Shown here: positions 48,221-57,340 of the stretch, piece by piece
Position numbering within the stretch: position 1 is the stretch's first letter
Layout of the letters: each line of letters opens with the position of its first letter
DNA from: Bradyrhizobium daqingense
Lineage (GTDB): Bacteria > Pseudomonadota > Alphaproteobacteria > Rhizobiales > Xanthobacteraceae
Direction of reading: 5' to 3'
Length of the DNA stretch: 64,000 nt
Assembly: GCF_021044685.1 (NCBI RefSeq)
Contig: NZ_CP088014.1
Location: 930,001-994,000 of the forward strand
Made by a program: the position numbers and the translations under genes
The notes under the pieces: model-generated
The model's database searches: none
What the model was told of the DNA's origin: nothing
The model's input: only the letters and a program-made list of their open reading frames with translations

Positions 48221-48305
48221 CCGTCATGGCCGGGCTTGACCCGGCCATCCACGCCTTTTTCGGAAGCCGAAACGTGGATGCCCGGGACAAGCCCGGGCAT
48301 GACGG
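48221..48305. repeat. palindromic intergenic repeat (CCGTCATGGCCGGG...CCCGGGCATGACGG type)
   Basis: CCGTCATGGCCGGG (48221-48234) is the imperfect complement of CCCGGGCATGACGG (48292-48305). The right half from 48271 to 48303 is identical over 33 bases to 53218-53250. Confidence 0.85.
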
Positions 48306-48326
48306 TCAGCGGAACAGCCGGCAAGT

Positions 48327-49139
48327 CTATCCCGGCGATGGGCCGTAATTGGTGAAATCGATCTTGAACATGCTGGGATCGAGCTTCTTGCTCGAATCCA
48401 GATTGTAGACCGCGATCGTGGTGTCGTAGCCCTGCGGGTCGGTGACGGTCCATTGCTTCAGCTGGCCGTCCTTGGCGCCGAACATCAGGAGAAGGCGGCT
48501 GGTGCCGACCAGCGCCTGCTTCTCCTCGATGGTGACGCTGATGAAGACGTCGTCGGCCGAGACGTTGACGACATTGGTGTCCTTCATCAGGTCGATGCGG
48601 TCGGAGAGCAGGAAGCGCAGCGGCGTCTGCGACAGCGGATAGACGTCCTGGGTCGCGAGCTTGCGGTCGCGCACCACGAGGGATGATCCGTCGGCGACGA
48701 TGTCGATCGGACTCGGTGCGTTGTATTCGAAGCGCACCTTGCCCGGCTTCTGGATGTAGAAATCGCCCTGCGTCTTGCTGCCGTCGGGCCCGACCTGGAC
48801 GAAATTCCCGACCAGCGTCTGCAGCGACGACAGATAGGCGCTGACTTTGGCGGCCTGCGCCTTCTGGTTGGCATCGAAGGTCTGGAAGATGCTGCTGGGC
48901 ACGTTGCGGCGCGGATCCGGAATGACCGGATTCGGCGGCGTCTGCGTCGCGCCGGTGATTGTGGGCCCGCCGGGGGCCGGACCGCCCTCTCGGCCCTTCG
49001 GCGCAGGCTTCGGCACGGGCACGGTTTGCGCGAAAGACGTCGCAGTCACGATCGCGGCGGTGACGAGAACCACGCCGGCCACGCGCGCGCCATGCGCAGC
49101 GATGGTGGCAGCGAATCGGATGTCCGGATGTCTGATCAA
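48327..49139 (-). CDS. lolA: outer-membrane lipoprotein carrier protein LolA
   Basis: LolA ferries lipoproteins across the periplasm. The 270-residue sequence has an N-terminal signal-like segment (VAGVVLVTAAIVTATSFAQ, about 18-36), a Pro/Gly-rich linker, and the LolA fold (about 80-270), including FVQVGPDGSKTQGDFYIQKPGKVRFEY. It lies immediately downstream of ftsK, as in many alphaproteobacteria. Confidence 0.92.
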   Translation of the reverse strand: MIRHPDIRFAATIAAHGARVAGVVLVTAAIVTATSFAQTVPVPKPAPKGREGGPAPGGPTITGATQTPPNPVIPDPRRNVPSSIFQTFDANQKAQAAKVSAYLSSLQTLVGNFVQVGPDGSKTQGDFYIQKPGKVRFEYNAPSPIDIVADGSSLVVRDRKLATQDVYPLSQTPLRFLLSDRIDLMKDTNVVNVSADDVFISVTIEEKQALVGTSRLLLMFGAKDGQLKQWTVTDPQGYDTTIAVYNLDSSKKLDPSMFKIDFTNYGPSPG

Positions 49140-49238
49140 CGCGTCTTCCTAACGGGGCTGGCGCCCTATTTAGCGTGATTTCGGGCAAAAGCAGATATCG
49201 ATTTTGCGTGAAATAATAATGTTTGGAGGCTCCCTGCC

Positions 49239-51719
49239 TCACATATGGCTGTCTTCTTCCTCGACCAGGATCTCGCGCTTGCCGGCGTGATTGGCGGGGC
49301 CGACGATGCCTTCCAGTTCCATGCGCTCCATCAGCGATGCGGCGCGGTTATAGCCGATCTGCAGGCGGCGCTGGATGTAGCTGGTCGAGGCCTTGCGGTC
49401 GCGTTTGACGATCGCAACGGCCTGCGCGAACAGATCGCCGCCGCCATCGGCGCCCATGCCGGTTGCGTCGAACACCGCGCCGTCCTCGTCCTCGGTCGGC
49501 TCCTCGGCGGTGACGGCTTCGAGATATTCCGGCTGCCCCTGCGTCTTCAGGTGGCGCACCACCTTCTCGACCTCCTCGTCGGAGGCGAAAGGTCCGTGCA
49601 CGCGGCTGATGCGGCCGCCGCCCGCCATGTAGAGCATGTCGCCCTGGCCGAGCAGCTGCTCGGCGCCCATTTCGCCGAGGATGGTGCGGCTGTCGATCTT
49701 CGACGTCACCTGGAAGGCGATGCGGGTCGGGAAGTTCGCCTTGATGGTACCGGTGATGACGTCGACCGACGGACGCTGCGTCGCCAGGATCACGTGCAGG
49801 CCGGCGGCGCGTGCCATCTGCGCCAGACGCTGCACCGCGCCTTCGATGTCCTTGCCGGCCACCATCATCAGGTCGGCCATTTCGTCGACGATGATGACGA
49901 TGTAGGGCAGCGGATCCAGCGAGAGCTTCTCTTCCTCGTAGATCGCCTTGCCGGTTTCCTTGTCGAAGCCGGTATGCACCGTGCGCGTCGGCTCCTCGCC
50001 CTTGGCTTTCAGTTCGAGCAGGCGCGTGTTGTAGCCGTCGATGTTGCGCACACCGAGTTTGGCCATGTTCTTGTAGCGCTCTTCCATCTCGCGCACGGCC
50101 CATTTCAGCGCGACCACGGCCTTCTTCGGGTCGGTCACGACGGGCGTGAGCAGATGGGGAATGCCGTCATAGACGGAGAGTTCGAGCATTTTCGGATCGA
50201 CCATGATCAGCCGGCACTGATCCGGGCGCAACCTGTAGACCAGGCTGAGGATCATGGTGTTGATGGCGACCGACTTGCCCGAGCCGGTGGTACCGGCGAT
50301 CAGCATATGCGGCGTGCGCGCGAGGTCGATGATGACAGGGTCGCCGCCGATGGTCTTGCCGAGGCAGAGGGGCAGCTTGGCGACGGTGTCGGTCGCTTCC
50401 TTCGCCACCAGCAATTCGCGCAGATAAACCTTCTCGCGATGCGCGTTCGGCAATTCGATGCCGATGGCGTTGCGGCCGGGCACGACCGCGACGCGCGCCG
50501 ACAGCGCGCTCATCGAGCGGGCGATGTCGTCGGCAAGTCCGATCACGCGCGAGGACTTGATGCCGGGCGCCGGCTCCAGCTCGTACAGCGTGACCACCGG
50601 ACCCGGATTGGCCTTCACGATCTCGCCGCGCACACCGAAATCCTGCAGCACGCCCTCGAGCGAACGCGAATTGGTCTCCAGCTCGGCCTTGCTGAGCGGC
50701 TGGCGGTCGCCGGCCTTCGGCGCGGCCAGCATCGAGACGGAGGGAAGATCGAACTTGTCGGACGATTTCTTGGCAGGAGTTTTCGGCGCAGCCTTCTTGC
50801 GCGGGGCGCGCGCGGCCGGCTCCTCTTCTTCCTCTTCCTCCTCGGTCTCTTCTTCCTCGTGCTCGTCCTCGTAGTCCTCGTCTTCCGATTGCGGCGAGAT
50901 CGGAGGCGCGGCGCGTCCGCCGCCGAGATTCGGCTCCTGGCGGCTGAACGCGGCGGCCTTGGTCTTGGGTCCGCTCGAGACCAGCGAGCGGTAGGCGGCG
51001 CCAAGCAGCCAACCCAGCCGCGCCTTGGTGCTCATCAGCGCATGGAACAGCCAGCCTAGCGACACCGAACCACGATCGCCCTCCTCGTCTTCGTCGAGCG
51101 GCTTGTCGTCGTCCTCGATTGCCGCGAGTTCTTCATCGTGCTCGCGTGCACCGAGACCGCAGGCGATCAGGAAGGTCGCAGCCATCGCGGCGAACAGGAT
51201 CGTGCCCAGCACGATGCGATAGATCGTGCCGGCCGGCCCGAAGATGACGGCAGGCGCGCGCACCAGGGCATCGCCGACCACGCCGCCGAGGCCGGTCGGC
51301 AACGGCCAGGCGCCGCCATGCTGAAAGCAGCTGACGAAGCCCGCAGCGATCACCGTGCAGAGAATCCAGGAGCCCAGCCGCAGCGCTTCACGGTCGAACG
51401 GGCGATGCGTCATCATGCGCCAGCCCCAGACTGCGACCGTCAGGACCAGCATGATCGCGCCGAGCCCGAGAATCTGCATCGCAAGGTCGGCGCCGATCGC
51501 GCCGGCGTAACCGAGGATGTTGCGGATCGGCCGCGAGGTGGCGTGGCTGAGGCTGGGATCCTGCACCGACCAGGTCATCAGCGCCGCGGCGGCGACGCCC
51601 GACAGCCCGATCAGGCCGAGCCCGGTGAGCTCGCGCATCCGGCGCGCCAGTCCCTCGCGGATCGAGGGCGGCAGATGGCCGACCAGTGGAATGACACGTT
51701 CGATTGCCGACATGCTCAT
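49239..51719 (-). CDS. ftsK: DNA translocase FtsK
   Basis: FtsK pumps chromosomal DNA at the division septum and activates XerCD at dif. The 826-residue protein has four N-terminal membrane helices (about 30-200), an acidic linker with a run of Glu (about residues 280-300) and Lys-rich [12 protein letters not shown], the motor with Walker A GTTGSGKS (476-483) and the DPKMLELS segment, and the C-terminal winged-helix gamma domain ([33 protein letters not shown]). The start at 51719 or Met3 is uncertain by six bases. Confidence 0.97.
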   Translation of the reverse strand: MSMSAIERVIPLVGHLPPSIREGLARRMRELTGLGLIGLSGVAAAALMTWSVQDPSLSHATSRPIRNILGYAGAIGADLAMQILGLGAIMLVLTVAVWGWRMMTHRPFDREALRLGSWILCTVIAAGFVSCFQHGGAWPLPTGLGGVVGDALVRAPAVIFGPAGTIYRIVLGTILFAAMAATFLIACGLGAREHDEELAAIEDDDKPLDEDEEGDRGSVSLGWLFHALMSTKARLGWLLGAAYRSLVSSGPKTKAAAFSRQEPNLGGGRAAPPISPQSEDEDYEDEHEEEETEEEEEEEEPAARAPRKKAAPKTPAKKSSDKFDLPSVSMLAAPKAGDRQPLSKAELETNSRSLEGVLQDFGVRGEIVKANPGPVVTLYELEPAPGIKSSRVIGLADDIARSMSALSARVAVVPGRNAIGIELPNAHREKVYLRELLVAKEATDTVAKLPLCLGKTIGGDPVIIDLARTPHMLIAGTTGSGKSVAINTMILSLVYRLRPDQCRLIMVDPKMLELSVYDGIPHLLTPVVTDPKKAVVALKWAVREMEERYKNMAKLGVRNIDGYNTRLLELKAKGEEPTRTVHTGFDKETGKAIYEEEKLSLDPLPYIVIIVDEMADLMMVAGKDIEGAVQRLAQMARAAGLHVILATQRPSVDVITGTIKANFPTRIAFQVTSKIDSRTILGEMGAEQLLGQGDMLYMAGGGRISRVHGPFASDEEVEKVVRHLKTQGQPEYLEAVTAEEPTEDEDGAVFDATGMGADGGGDLFAQAVAIVKRDRKASTSYIQRRLQIGYNRAASLMERMELEGIVGPANHAGKREILVEEEDSHM

Positions 51720-51728
51720 GGGCCCCGC

Positions 51729-52937
51729 CTAACCCAGAGTCTCGACCAGCCGGTGCAGCGCCTGCGCCGTGGTCTCGCTATCCTGCACCAGCGCGAGGCG
51801 AATGTAGCCCGCGCCGGGATTGAATCCGTCAGGCTGCTGCCGTGCCAGGAAGCTGCCGGGCACCACGCGCACGCCGGCTTCCTTGAAGAGTTTCAACGTC
51901 ACCGAGACGTCGTCGCCGATCTCGGACGTGTTGAGCCAGACGCAGAAGCCGGCGTCGGGCCGGCGATAGCCGTAGCGGTTGCCGATGATCTGGTCGGCGA
52001 GATCGAACTTGATCCGGTAGAGCCTGCGATTCTCCTCGACATGCGCCTCGTCGCCATAGGCGAAGGTCGCGACGTGCTGGAGCGGCACCGGCACCTGCGG
52101 CGCCGCGATGTTGCGCAGCTCCAGGAACATGCCGATGAACGTCTTGTCGCCGGCGGCGAAACCGACGCGCAGCCCCGGAAGGTTCGAGCGCTTCGACAAC
52201 GATTGGAACGCGGCCACGCGGGTGAAATCCGCACCCGCACATTCGAGGGCACTGCCCGGTGCTTCGCGGGTGTAGATCTCCGAATAGCACTCGTCGCTGA
52301 GGATCATGAAGCCGTAGCGATCGGCGAGGCCTTTCAGGCGCGTGAAGTAATCGCGTGAGGCGACCGACCCCTGCGGATTGGCGGGCGAGGCCAGATAGAA
52401 CGCCACGGTGCGCGCGAGCGTCGTTTCGTCGATGGCGTCTAGATCGGGCAGGAAGCCGTTCTCGACGGTGGTCGGCAGATAGACCGGCTCGCAGGCGGCC
52501 GCGAGCGCGCCGGCGCCATAGACCGGATAGAACGGGTTCGGCATCAGGATGGCGGGCTTGCCGGGGCGCGGGCCGACATAGCGCGCTGCTGCGATCGCGG
52601 CGAGGAACAGCCCCTCGCGGCTGCCATTGAGGACGAGAATTTCGCTCTTGGGGTCGAGCGGCCGCGGCAGCCTGAAACGCGACGACAGCCAGGCGCTCGC
52701 GGCCTGGCGGAACGGGTCGGTGCCCTGGTTCATCGGGTAACGGCCGAAATCGGCGATGTGCTTGGCCAGCACGGGGCCGACGAAATCGGGCACGGGATGC
52801 TGCGGTTCGCCGACCGCAAGCGAAATCAAGGGTTTGCTGGGCTGATGCGGCGCCAGCAGCTCGTTCAGCCGGACGAAAGGCGAGCGTGCGTTGCTGGAGC
52901 TTCCACTGGCCTGCGGCGCACGGGATGAAGCGGTCAT
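51729..52937 (-). CDS. class I/II aminotransferase, DapC-type (succinyldiaminopimelate transaminase)
   Basis: This fold-type I PLP enzyme has the PLP lysine in SLSKRSNLPGLRVGF, the aspartate region ILSDECYSEIY, and NPFYPVYG/ASPANPQG binding motifs. The best-known relatives are N-succinyldiaminopimelate aminotransferases of lysine/diaminopimelate synthesis, which is a family-level inference. ATG 52937 (MTASSRAPQASG) is chosen; other in-frame ATGs lie within 21 bases. It ends nine bases upstream of ftsK. Confidence 0.87.
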   Translation of the reverse strand: MTASSRAPQASGSSSNARSPFVRLNELLAPHQPSKPLISLAVGEPQHPVPDFVGPVLAKHIADFGRYPMNQGTDPFRQAASAWLSSRFRLPRPLDPKSEILVLNGSREGLFLAAIAAARYVGPRPGKPAILMPNPFYPVYGAGALAAACEPVYLPTTVENGFLPDLDAIDETTLARTVAFYLASPANPQGSVASRDYFTRLKGLADRYGFMILSDECYSEIYTREAPGSALECAGADFTRVAAFQSLSKRSNLPGLRVGFAAGDKTFIGMFLELRNIAAPQVPVPLQHVATFAYGDEAHVEENRRLYRIKFDLADQIIGNRYGYRRPDAGFCVWLNTSEIGDDVSVTLKLFKEAGVRVVPGSFLARQQPDGFNPGAGYIRLALVQDSETTAQALHRLVETLG

Positions 52938-53390
52938 GACCATTCTGGGCGCCAGCACTCTTGGAACAGCCGGTCGCGCGAAGGCACCGGCGGGAAGCGG
53001 TTCAGTTCACCATAGATAGGGCGAGGTTAAGACGCGATTAACCATCGACCGCCCGGCCCGTCCAGAGCGGGAATAATAAGGCCGGATAACAAGGGGTGCA
53101 TGGCGGGCGCCAGGCGGCTTTCGGGGCTTGATCATGTTCTTGCCGGGGACTGGGTGTTTCAGCGACTTCATGGCGGGCCTGTCCCGGCCATCGACGGCCT
53201 TTCCGGCCGTGTCCAAGAACGTGGATGCCCGGGACAAGCCCGGGCATGACGAGCTGTGCGATCCCGGGGCGCTTAATGCACGGCAGCTTCTCAATTGCCT
53301 TCATGCCGGCGGGCATGGAACTCCTGCGTGTCGCGCCTGCCAAACGTATGCGGCGCGATTGATGTTCAGGCCATGGATATTGCCTTGCGC
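52938..53390. other. intergenic region upstream of the aminotransferase gene
   Basis: About 450 bp without a credible gene. It contains a promoter region for the leftward aminotransferase-ftsK-lolA block and the repeat at 53168-53250. The remaining bases 53251-53390 are the 3' flank of the metacaspase-like gene. No terminator with a T-run was seen. Confidence 0.5.
53168..53250. repeat. palindromic repeat related to the 48221 copy
   Basis: TCATGGCGGGCCTGTCCCGG (53168-53187) begins a left arm, and CCCGGGCATGAC ends the right arm at 53250. The segment 53218-53250 is identical to 48271-48303 over 33 bases. Confidence 0.8.
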
Positions 53391-54989
53391 CTATCGCTTG
53401 GCGAGGCCGCAGCCGTTGAAAGCTCGACTTCTCCAGCATCCGCTGCTCATGCATTCCGCTTCCTGTCGCACGCAAAATGTGGTGCCGCAATTCGGCGCAC
53501 CGCCAAAGCTGACGCAAGCCACCGCGCAATTTCTGCGCATGATGGAGCAACTCATCACGTTGCCGCCCGGCGCAGCCTGTCCGCCCTCGCGCCGATCGGA
53601 AGGTGCAGCAGCCGCATTGTCATTGCGCTTTGCGGCGCGCTTCGGATCGGGCTGCCTCCGATCGGCTTCTGCGCTCGGCGCTGATACCTTCGAAAAGTCG
53701 TAGCGACACGGCCAATAGGTTTCAGTGCTGACCCCTGCCCCTTTGGAATCCTTCAGTTCGATCACGATCTTGTACTGATAGGACGATCCGCGAGTGCGGT
53801 TCAGCGGATCCTTGTCGCCAATGATACCGTTGACGGAGATGGTACTGCTGCCGTCCGGTTCGATCGTGCCGTCATGGATCACAGAGCCGGGCTTGCCCGC
53901 GTCCCCTAATACGGTGTGCAACACTCCGTCCTTGATGCGAAACACATATCGGCGATGCGCTTCCGGAAAAGGCGGCTTGCTTTCGCAACTTTCGTTGACG
54001 ATCCAGGCCCCGTCGAAAGTCGTCGGGCGCTTCGCGCTTTCGACGGGTCTCGACAACAGCTCAATGCGGTATTTCGCAAGGTCTGCGAAGGCACAGGACG
54101 GGAAGCGAAGCAGATGATCCCTGAATGCCGCGACGGTGCCGAGCGCGTCCGCGCCGCGCCAATGGTCGGCGGCCTCTGTACAAGGGTTAGTCCGGGGTGA
54201 CGATGGTGTCAGCGCTGCGGTTTCGGCTTTGCCATTGAGGTAAAATTCGCCGAAGAACGACAGTGACAGCTCCGGGACCTGTGATCCCCTGGTGCGCTGA
54301 TAGACGTCGGCGCCGATCGTCTGGAACACCGTGTTTATGTTGTCCCTGTCGCCGATGTGCTCAAGGAACGCACCGGTATAGGGACTGTTGCGGCCGTTGC
54401 CGTCGTCGGCTGTGCGACCGGCCTGGGTCGCATAGGAGATGATGGTGCCTTCCGGGCTTTCCATCTTGGCCAGCCCGCGGCCGACGGCCACGCCGCGACC
54501 CTGTCCGATGTTGCGCCGAAGCTCGTCAGCGAATGGGTTGTCGCGGCAGGCGTCGAGCACGAGGATGCGCAGGTTCTTGGCCTGTTGCAGATCCGCCAGG
54601 ATCTCGTCGGCGCGCACCAGGCGCCGCAGATCGACCTCGTCGCGCACGACAGCATCGATGGGCACCAGATAGTTGACGCCTGCGAATTGAAGCGCGTGTC
54701 CGCTGTAATAGAACAGAGCCACGTCGGCGCCGCGAGCCGCGCGCGCAAAACGAAGAACGGTTTCCTGCATGGCGGCCTGATCGAGATCGGTCACGACCAG
54801 AGGTTCGAATCCCGATCGCTTTAGGGCCGCGCCGACGTCGGCCGCATCATTGGTCGGATTGGCAAGGGTGGGAACGTTCCGGTAGGCACCGTTGCCGATT
54901 ACCAGCGCGACGCGCTTGTCAGCCTTGGCGTCGAGGGCAGACAAGGCGAGCGACAGCAAACACAAGGTCACGTAACGCAACAGGCGCAT
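53391..54989 (-). CDS. exported metacaspase-like (C14) protein with Cys-rich tail
   Basis: The 532-residue protein has a signal peptide (MRLLRYVTLCLLSLALSALDAKA) and a caspase-like C14 domain: KRVALVIGNGAYRNVPTLANPTNDA, catalytic His98 in YYSGHALQ, and Cys148 in LVLDACRDNP. This is the bacterial metacaspase/orthocaspase layout, acting in the periplasm or outside. A second region (about 260-420) is unassigned. The last ~60 residues hold about nine cysteines (from CSIMRRNCAVACVSF to FNGCG), an unusual tail that may form disulfides. No partner genes are adjacent. The only likely start is ATG 54989. Confidence 0.85.
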   Translation of the reverse strand: MRLLRYVTLCLLSLALSALDAKADKRVALVIGNGAYRNVPTLANPTNDAADVGAALKRSGFEPLVVTDLDQAAMQETVLRFARAARGADVALFYYSGHALQFAGVNYLVPIDAVVRDEVDLRRLVRADEILADLQQAKNLRILVLDACRDNPFADELRRNIGQGRGVAVGRGLAKMESPEGTIISYATQAGRTADDGNGRNSPYTGAFLEHIGDRDNINTVFQTIGADVYQRTRGSQVPELSLSFFGEFYLNGKAETAALTPSSPRTNPCTEAADHWRGADALGTVAAFRDHLLRFPSCAFADLAKYRIELLSRPVESAKRPTTFDGAWIVNESCESKPPFPEAHRRYVFRIKDGVLHTVLGDAGKPGSVIHDGTIEPDGSSTISVNGIIGDKDPLNRTRGSSYQYKIVIELKDSKGAGVSTETYWPCRYDFSKVSAPSAEADRRQPDPKRAAKRNDNAAAAPSDRREGGQAAPGGNVMSCSIMRRNCAVACVSFGGAPNCGTTFCVRQEAECMSSGCWRSRAFNGCGLAKR

Positions 54990-55087
54990 GAAACCGTGCT
55001 CCGGACGGGAGCATGATATTCACCAGTCTCGGGACAATGCAATTTGGGCTTAATGCAGGCCCAGCCCCTGCGACGATGCGGCGCGCC

Positions 55088-55122
55088 AAAAAGAAAGGGG
55101 CTCCAGCTTGCGCTGGAGCCCC
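55088..55122 (-). terminator. intrinsic terminator of the glnK-amtB operon
   Basis: GGGGCTCCAGC (55097-55107) and GCTGGAGCCCC (55112-55122) form a perfect 11-bp stem with TTGC loop. In the minus-strand direction of amtB the stem is followed by TTTCTTTTT (reverse complement of 55088-55096). This is a strong classic terminator, about 85 bp after the amtB stop. Confidence 0.95.
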
Positions 55123-55206
55123 TCAACGGTCGGGGCATTGCCGGGTATGTGCCCGAACCGTAGGTCTGGACGCGGTCTCCGAAGAAACCGCGTCCGGGAG
55201 GAGAGG

Positions 55207-56655
55207 TTACATGTTGTAGGCGCGCTCGGTGTGCTCGGTGATGTCGAGACCTTCACGCTCGCTCTCGACATTGGTGCGCAGACCAACGATCACGTCGACG
55301 ACCTTGTAGAGGATCGCCGAACCGATGCCCGACCACACCAGCGTGGTGGCGACGGCCTTGATCTGGGCCAGCATCTGCACGGCGAAGTCGTAATCGGCAA
55401 CCTTCGGCGGGATCGCAGTGTAGTCGATGATGCCGGCGCCGCCGAGGGCGGGGTTGACGAGAATGCCGGTGCCGATGGCGCCGACGATGCCGCCGACGCA
55501 ATGCACGCCGAACACGTCGAGCGAGTCATCGTAGCCGAGCGCGTTCTTCACGACGGTGCAGAAGAACAGGCAGACCACGCCGACCACGAGGCCAAGGACG
55601 ATCGCACCCATCACGCCGGAGAAGCCGGCGGCAGGCGTGACGGCCACGAGGCCCGCCACAGCGCCGGAGATGACGCCGAGCACCGAGGGATGACCCTTGA
55701 TGATCCACTCCGCGAACATCCACGACAGCGCGGCGGCCGCGGTGGCGACGAAGGAGTTGGTCATGGCGAGCGCAGCGCCGCCGCTGGCTTCGAGGTTGGA
55801 GCCGGCGTTGAAGCCGAACCAGCCGACCCAGAGCAGCGAAGCGCCGATCATCGACATGGTCAGCGAGTGCGGGGCCATCAGCTCCTTGCCATAGCCGACG
55901 CGCTTGCCGATCAGGAGAGCGCCGATGAGGCCCGCGATGCCGGCGTTGATGTGCACGACGGTGCCGCCTGCGAAGTCGATCGCGCCCATCTTGAAGATCC
56001 AGCCGGCGTCGGCATTGAGCTCGTCGAGCTTGGCCTGCGCTGCGGTCTTCGCCGCCGCGTCAGTGGCGGCAGCGAGCGCCTTGGCCGCATCCTGGATCAG
56101 GTCCGGACCCTGCCAGTACCAGACCATGTGCGCGATCGGGAAATAGACCAGCGTGACCCAGAGCGGGACGAACAGTGCGATCGCCGAAAACTTCATGCGC
56201 TCGGCGAACGCGCCGACGATGAGGGCGGGCGTGATCGCTGCGAAGGTCATCTGGAAGCACACATAGATGAGCTCCGAGATGTTGGCGTCGACCGAGAAGG
56301 TCGCGGCCTTCGTGTCGGTGGTGACGCCCATCATGAAGGCCTTGGAGAAGCCGCCGATGAAGTCCGAGCCGCCGGTGAAGGTCAGGCTGTAGCCGTACAC
56401 GGCCCAGATCACGGTGACGACGCAGACGGTGTAGAACACCTGCATCAGGACCGAGAGCATGTTCTTGGAACGGACGAGGCCGCCGTAGAACAGCGCGAGG
56501 CCGGGGATGGTCATCAACAGCACCAGCACTGTCGATGTCAGCATCCAGGCGTTGTCTCCCTTGTTTACCGTTGGCTCGGCATAGGCTGCGGTCGCAGCGA
56601 ACAGGCCGACTGCGAGAGCCGCCAGTCCCGCGCCATAGGGACGCTTAAACGTCAT
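55207..56655 (-). CDS. amtB: ammonium transporter AmtB (copy 1)
   Basis: AmtB conducts ammonium across the inner membrane and is blocked by GlnK. The start at 56655 (MTFKRPYGAGLAALAVG) gives 482 residues with a signal-like first segment and eleven helices. Typical motifs are IPGLALFYGGLVRSKNMLS, the twin-His region (VDAIDFAGGTVVHINAGIAGL and DDSLDVFGVHCVGGIVGAIGTG), and SREGLDITEHTERAY at the end. It follows glnK copy 1, 38 bp downstream. Confidence 0.95.
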   Translation of the reverse strand: MTFKRPYGAGLAALAVGLFAATAAYAEPTVNKGDNAWMLTSTVLVLLMTIPGLALFYGGLVRSKNMLSVLMQVFYTVCVVTVIWAVYGYSLTFTGGSDFIGGFSKAFMMGVTTDTKAATFSVDANISELIYVCFQMTFAAITPALIVGAFAERMKFSAIALFVPLWVTLVYFPIAHMVWYWQGPDLIQDAAKALAAATDAAAKTAAQAKLDELNADAGWIFKMGAIDFAGGTVVHINAGIAGLIGALLIGKRVGYGKELMAPHSLTMSMIGASLLWVGWFGFNAGSNLEASGGAALAMTNSFVATAAAALSWMFAEWIIKGHPSVLGVISGAVAGLVAVTPAAGFSGVMGAIVLGLVVGVVCLFFCTVVKNALGYDDSLDVFGVHCVGGIVGAIGTGILVNPALGGAGIIDYTAIPPKVADYDFAVQMLAQIKAVATTLVWSGIGSAILYKVVDVIVGLRTNVESEREGLDITEHTERAYNM

Positions 56656-56693
56656 TGTATTCACTCCTGATTGGATAAAGGTTGAGCGCGAAA

Positions 56694-57032
56694 TCAAAGG
56701 GCCGCAGCGTCGGCCTCGCCGGTGCGGATGCGCACCGCATGGTCGAGGTTGATGACGAAGATCTTGCCGTCGCCGATCTGGCCGGTCTTCGCGGCAGACG
56801 TGATGGCGTCGATGGTCTTGTCGACCTGGTCGGAGGCGACAGCGACCTCGATCTTGATCTTGGGCAAGAAGCTCACGGCATATTCGGCGCCGCGGTAGAT
56901 TTCCGTATGGCCCTTCTGGCGGCCATATCCCTTGACTTCCGTCACTGTGAGACCGTGAACGCCGATGGCGGTCAGGGCGTCACGGACTTCTTCCAGCTTG
57001 AATGGCTTAATGATCGCCATAACAATTTTCAT
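56694..57032 (-). CDS. glnK: nitrogen regulatory PII protein GlnK (copy 1)
   Basis: GlnK signals nitrogen status and plugs AmtB. The 112-residue protein has the uridylylated T-loop Tyr51 ([15 protein letters not shown], 37-51), the B-loop [11 protein letters not shown] and the C-loop IRTGEADAAAL. It is the first gene of the glnK-amtB pair; a candidate sigma-54 site lies about 105 bp upstream. Confidence 0.96.
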   Translation of the reverse strand: MKIVMAIIKPFKLEEVRDALTAIGVHGLTVTEVKGYGRQKGHTEIYRGAEYAVSFLPKIKIEVAVASDQVDKTIDAITSAAKTGQIGDGKIFVINLDHAVRIRTGEADAAAL

Positions 57033-57340
57033 GGGTCCTATCCCCGCTTGGGCCCGGTCCGGACGTGGCCGGGCGTTCTCGACTGGTTCGCCACGAGGGA
57101 GAAGTTCACTACGCGGGCACAGCCAGGACCCGTAGAATCAAATGCCGTGCCAGATCGGGCGTATTGCCTAACGGACTATGAAAGCGGGTGTTTTCGCGTT
57201 TGACGGGTATCGCATTGCAGTGCGCTAATACGTCGCGCTCAAAAACTGATCACGCCTGCTCAAAATGCGAGCAAGACAGGCTGCCGACACAATGTTGCTC
57301 ACGCGTCGGGCAATTCAGGGGTAATTAGGTAGCGCAAGGC
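57033..57340. promoter_or_regulatory. glnK copy 1 upstream region
   Basis: A 308-bp gap between amtB copy 2 and glnK copy 1, with no gene. It contains the sigma-54-like sequence at 57137-57152 (see separate entry) and a GC-biased near-dyad CGCATTGCAGTGCG around 57210, which could be an NtrC half-site but does not match the full TGCACC-N5-GGTGCA consensus. Confidence 0.45.
57137..57152 (-). promoter_or_regulatory. candidate sigma-54 promoter for glnK-amtB copy 1
   Basis: On the minus strand the sequence reads TGGCACGGCATTTGAT, with the -24 TGGCAC intact and TTGAT in place of the usual TTGCW at -12, at correct 5-base spacing. It lies 105 bp from the glnK start. NtrC-driven glnK-amtB operons normally use sigma-54, which fits, but the -12 half is imperfect. 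Confidence 0.5.

Noticed and set aside
49245..51059. 604-residue plus-strand frame opposite ftsK
   Set aside because: It is an antisense shadow of ftsK: composition is Arg/Ala/His-rich, no family motifs, and the ftsK frame has full domain evidence.
55108..56670. 520-residue plus-strand frame opposite amtB copy 1
   Set aside because: Asp/Gly/Arg/His-rich low-complexity shadow of the transporter gene.
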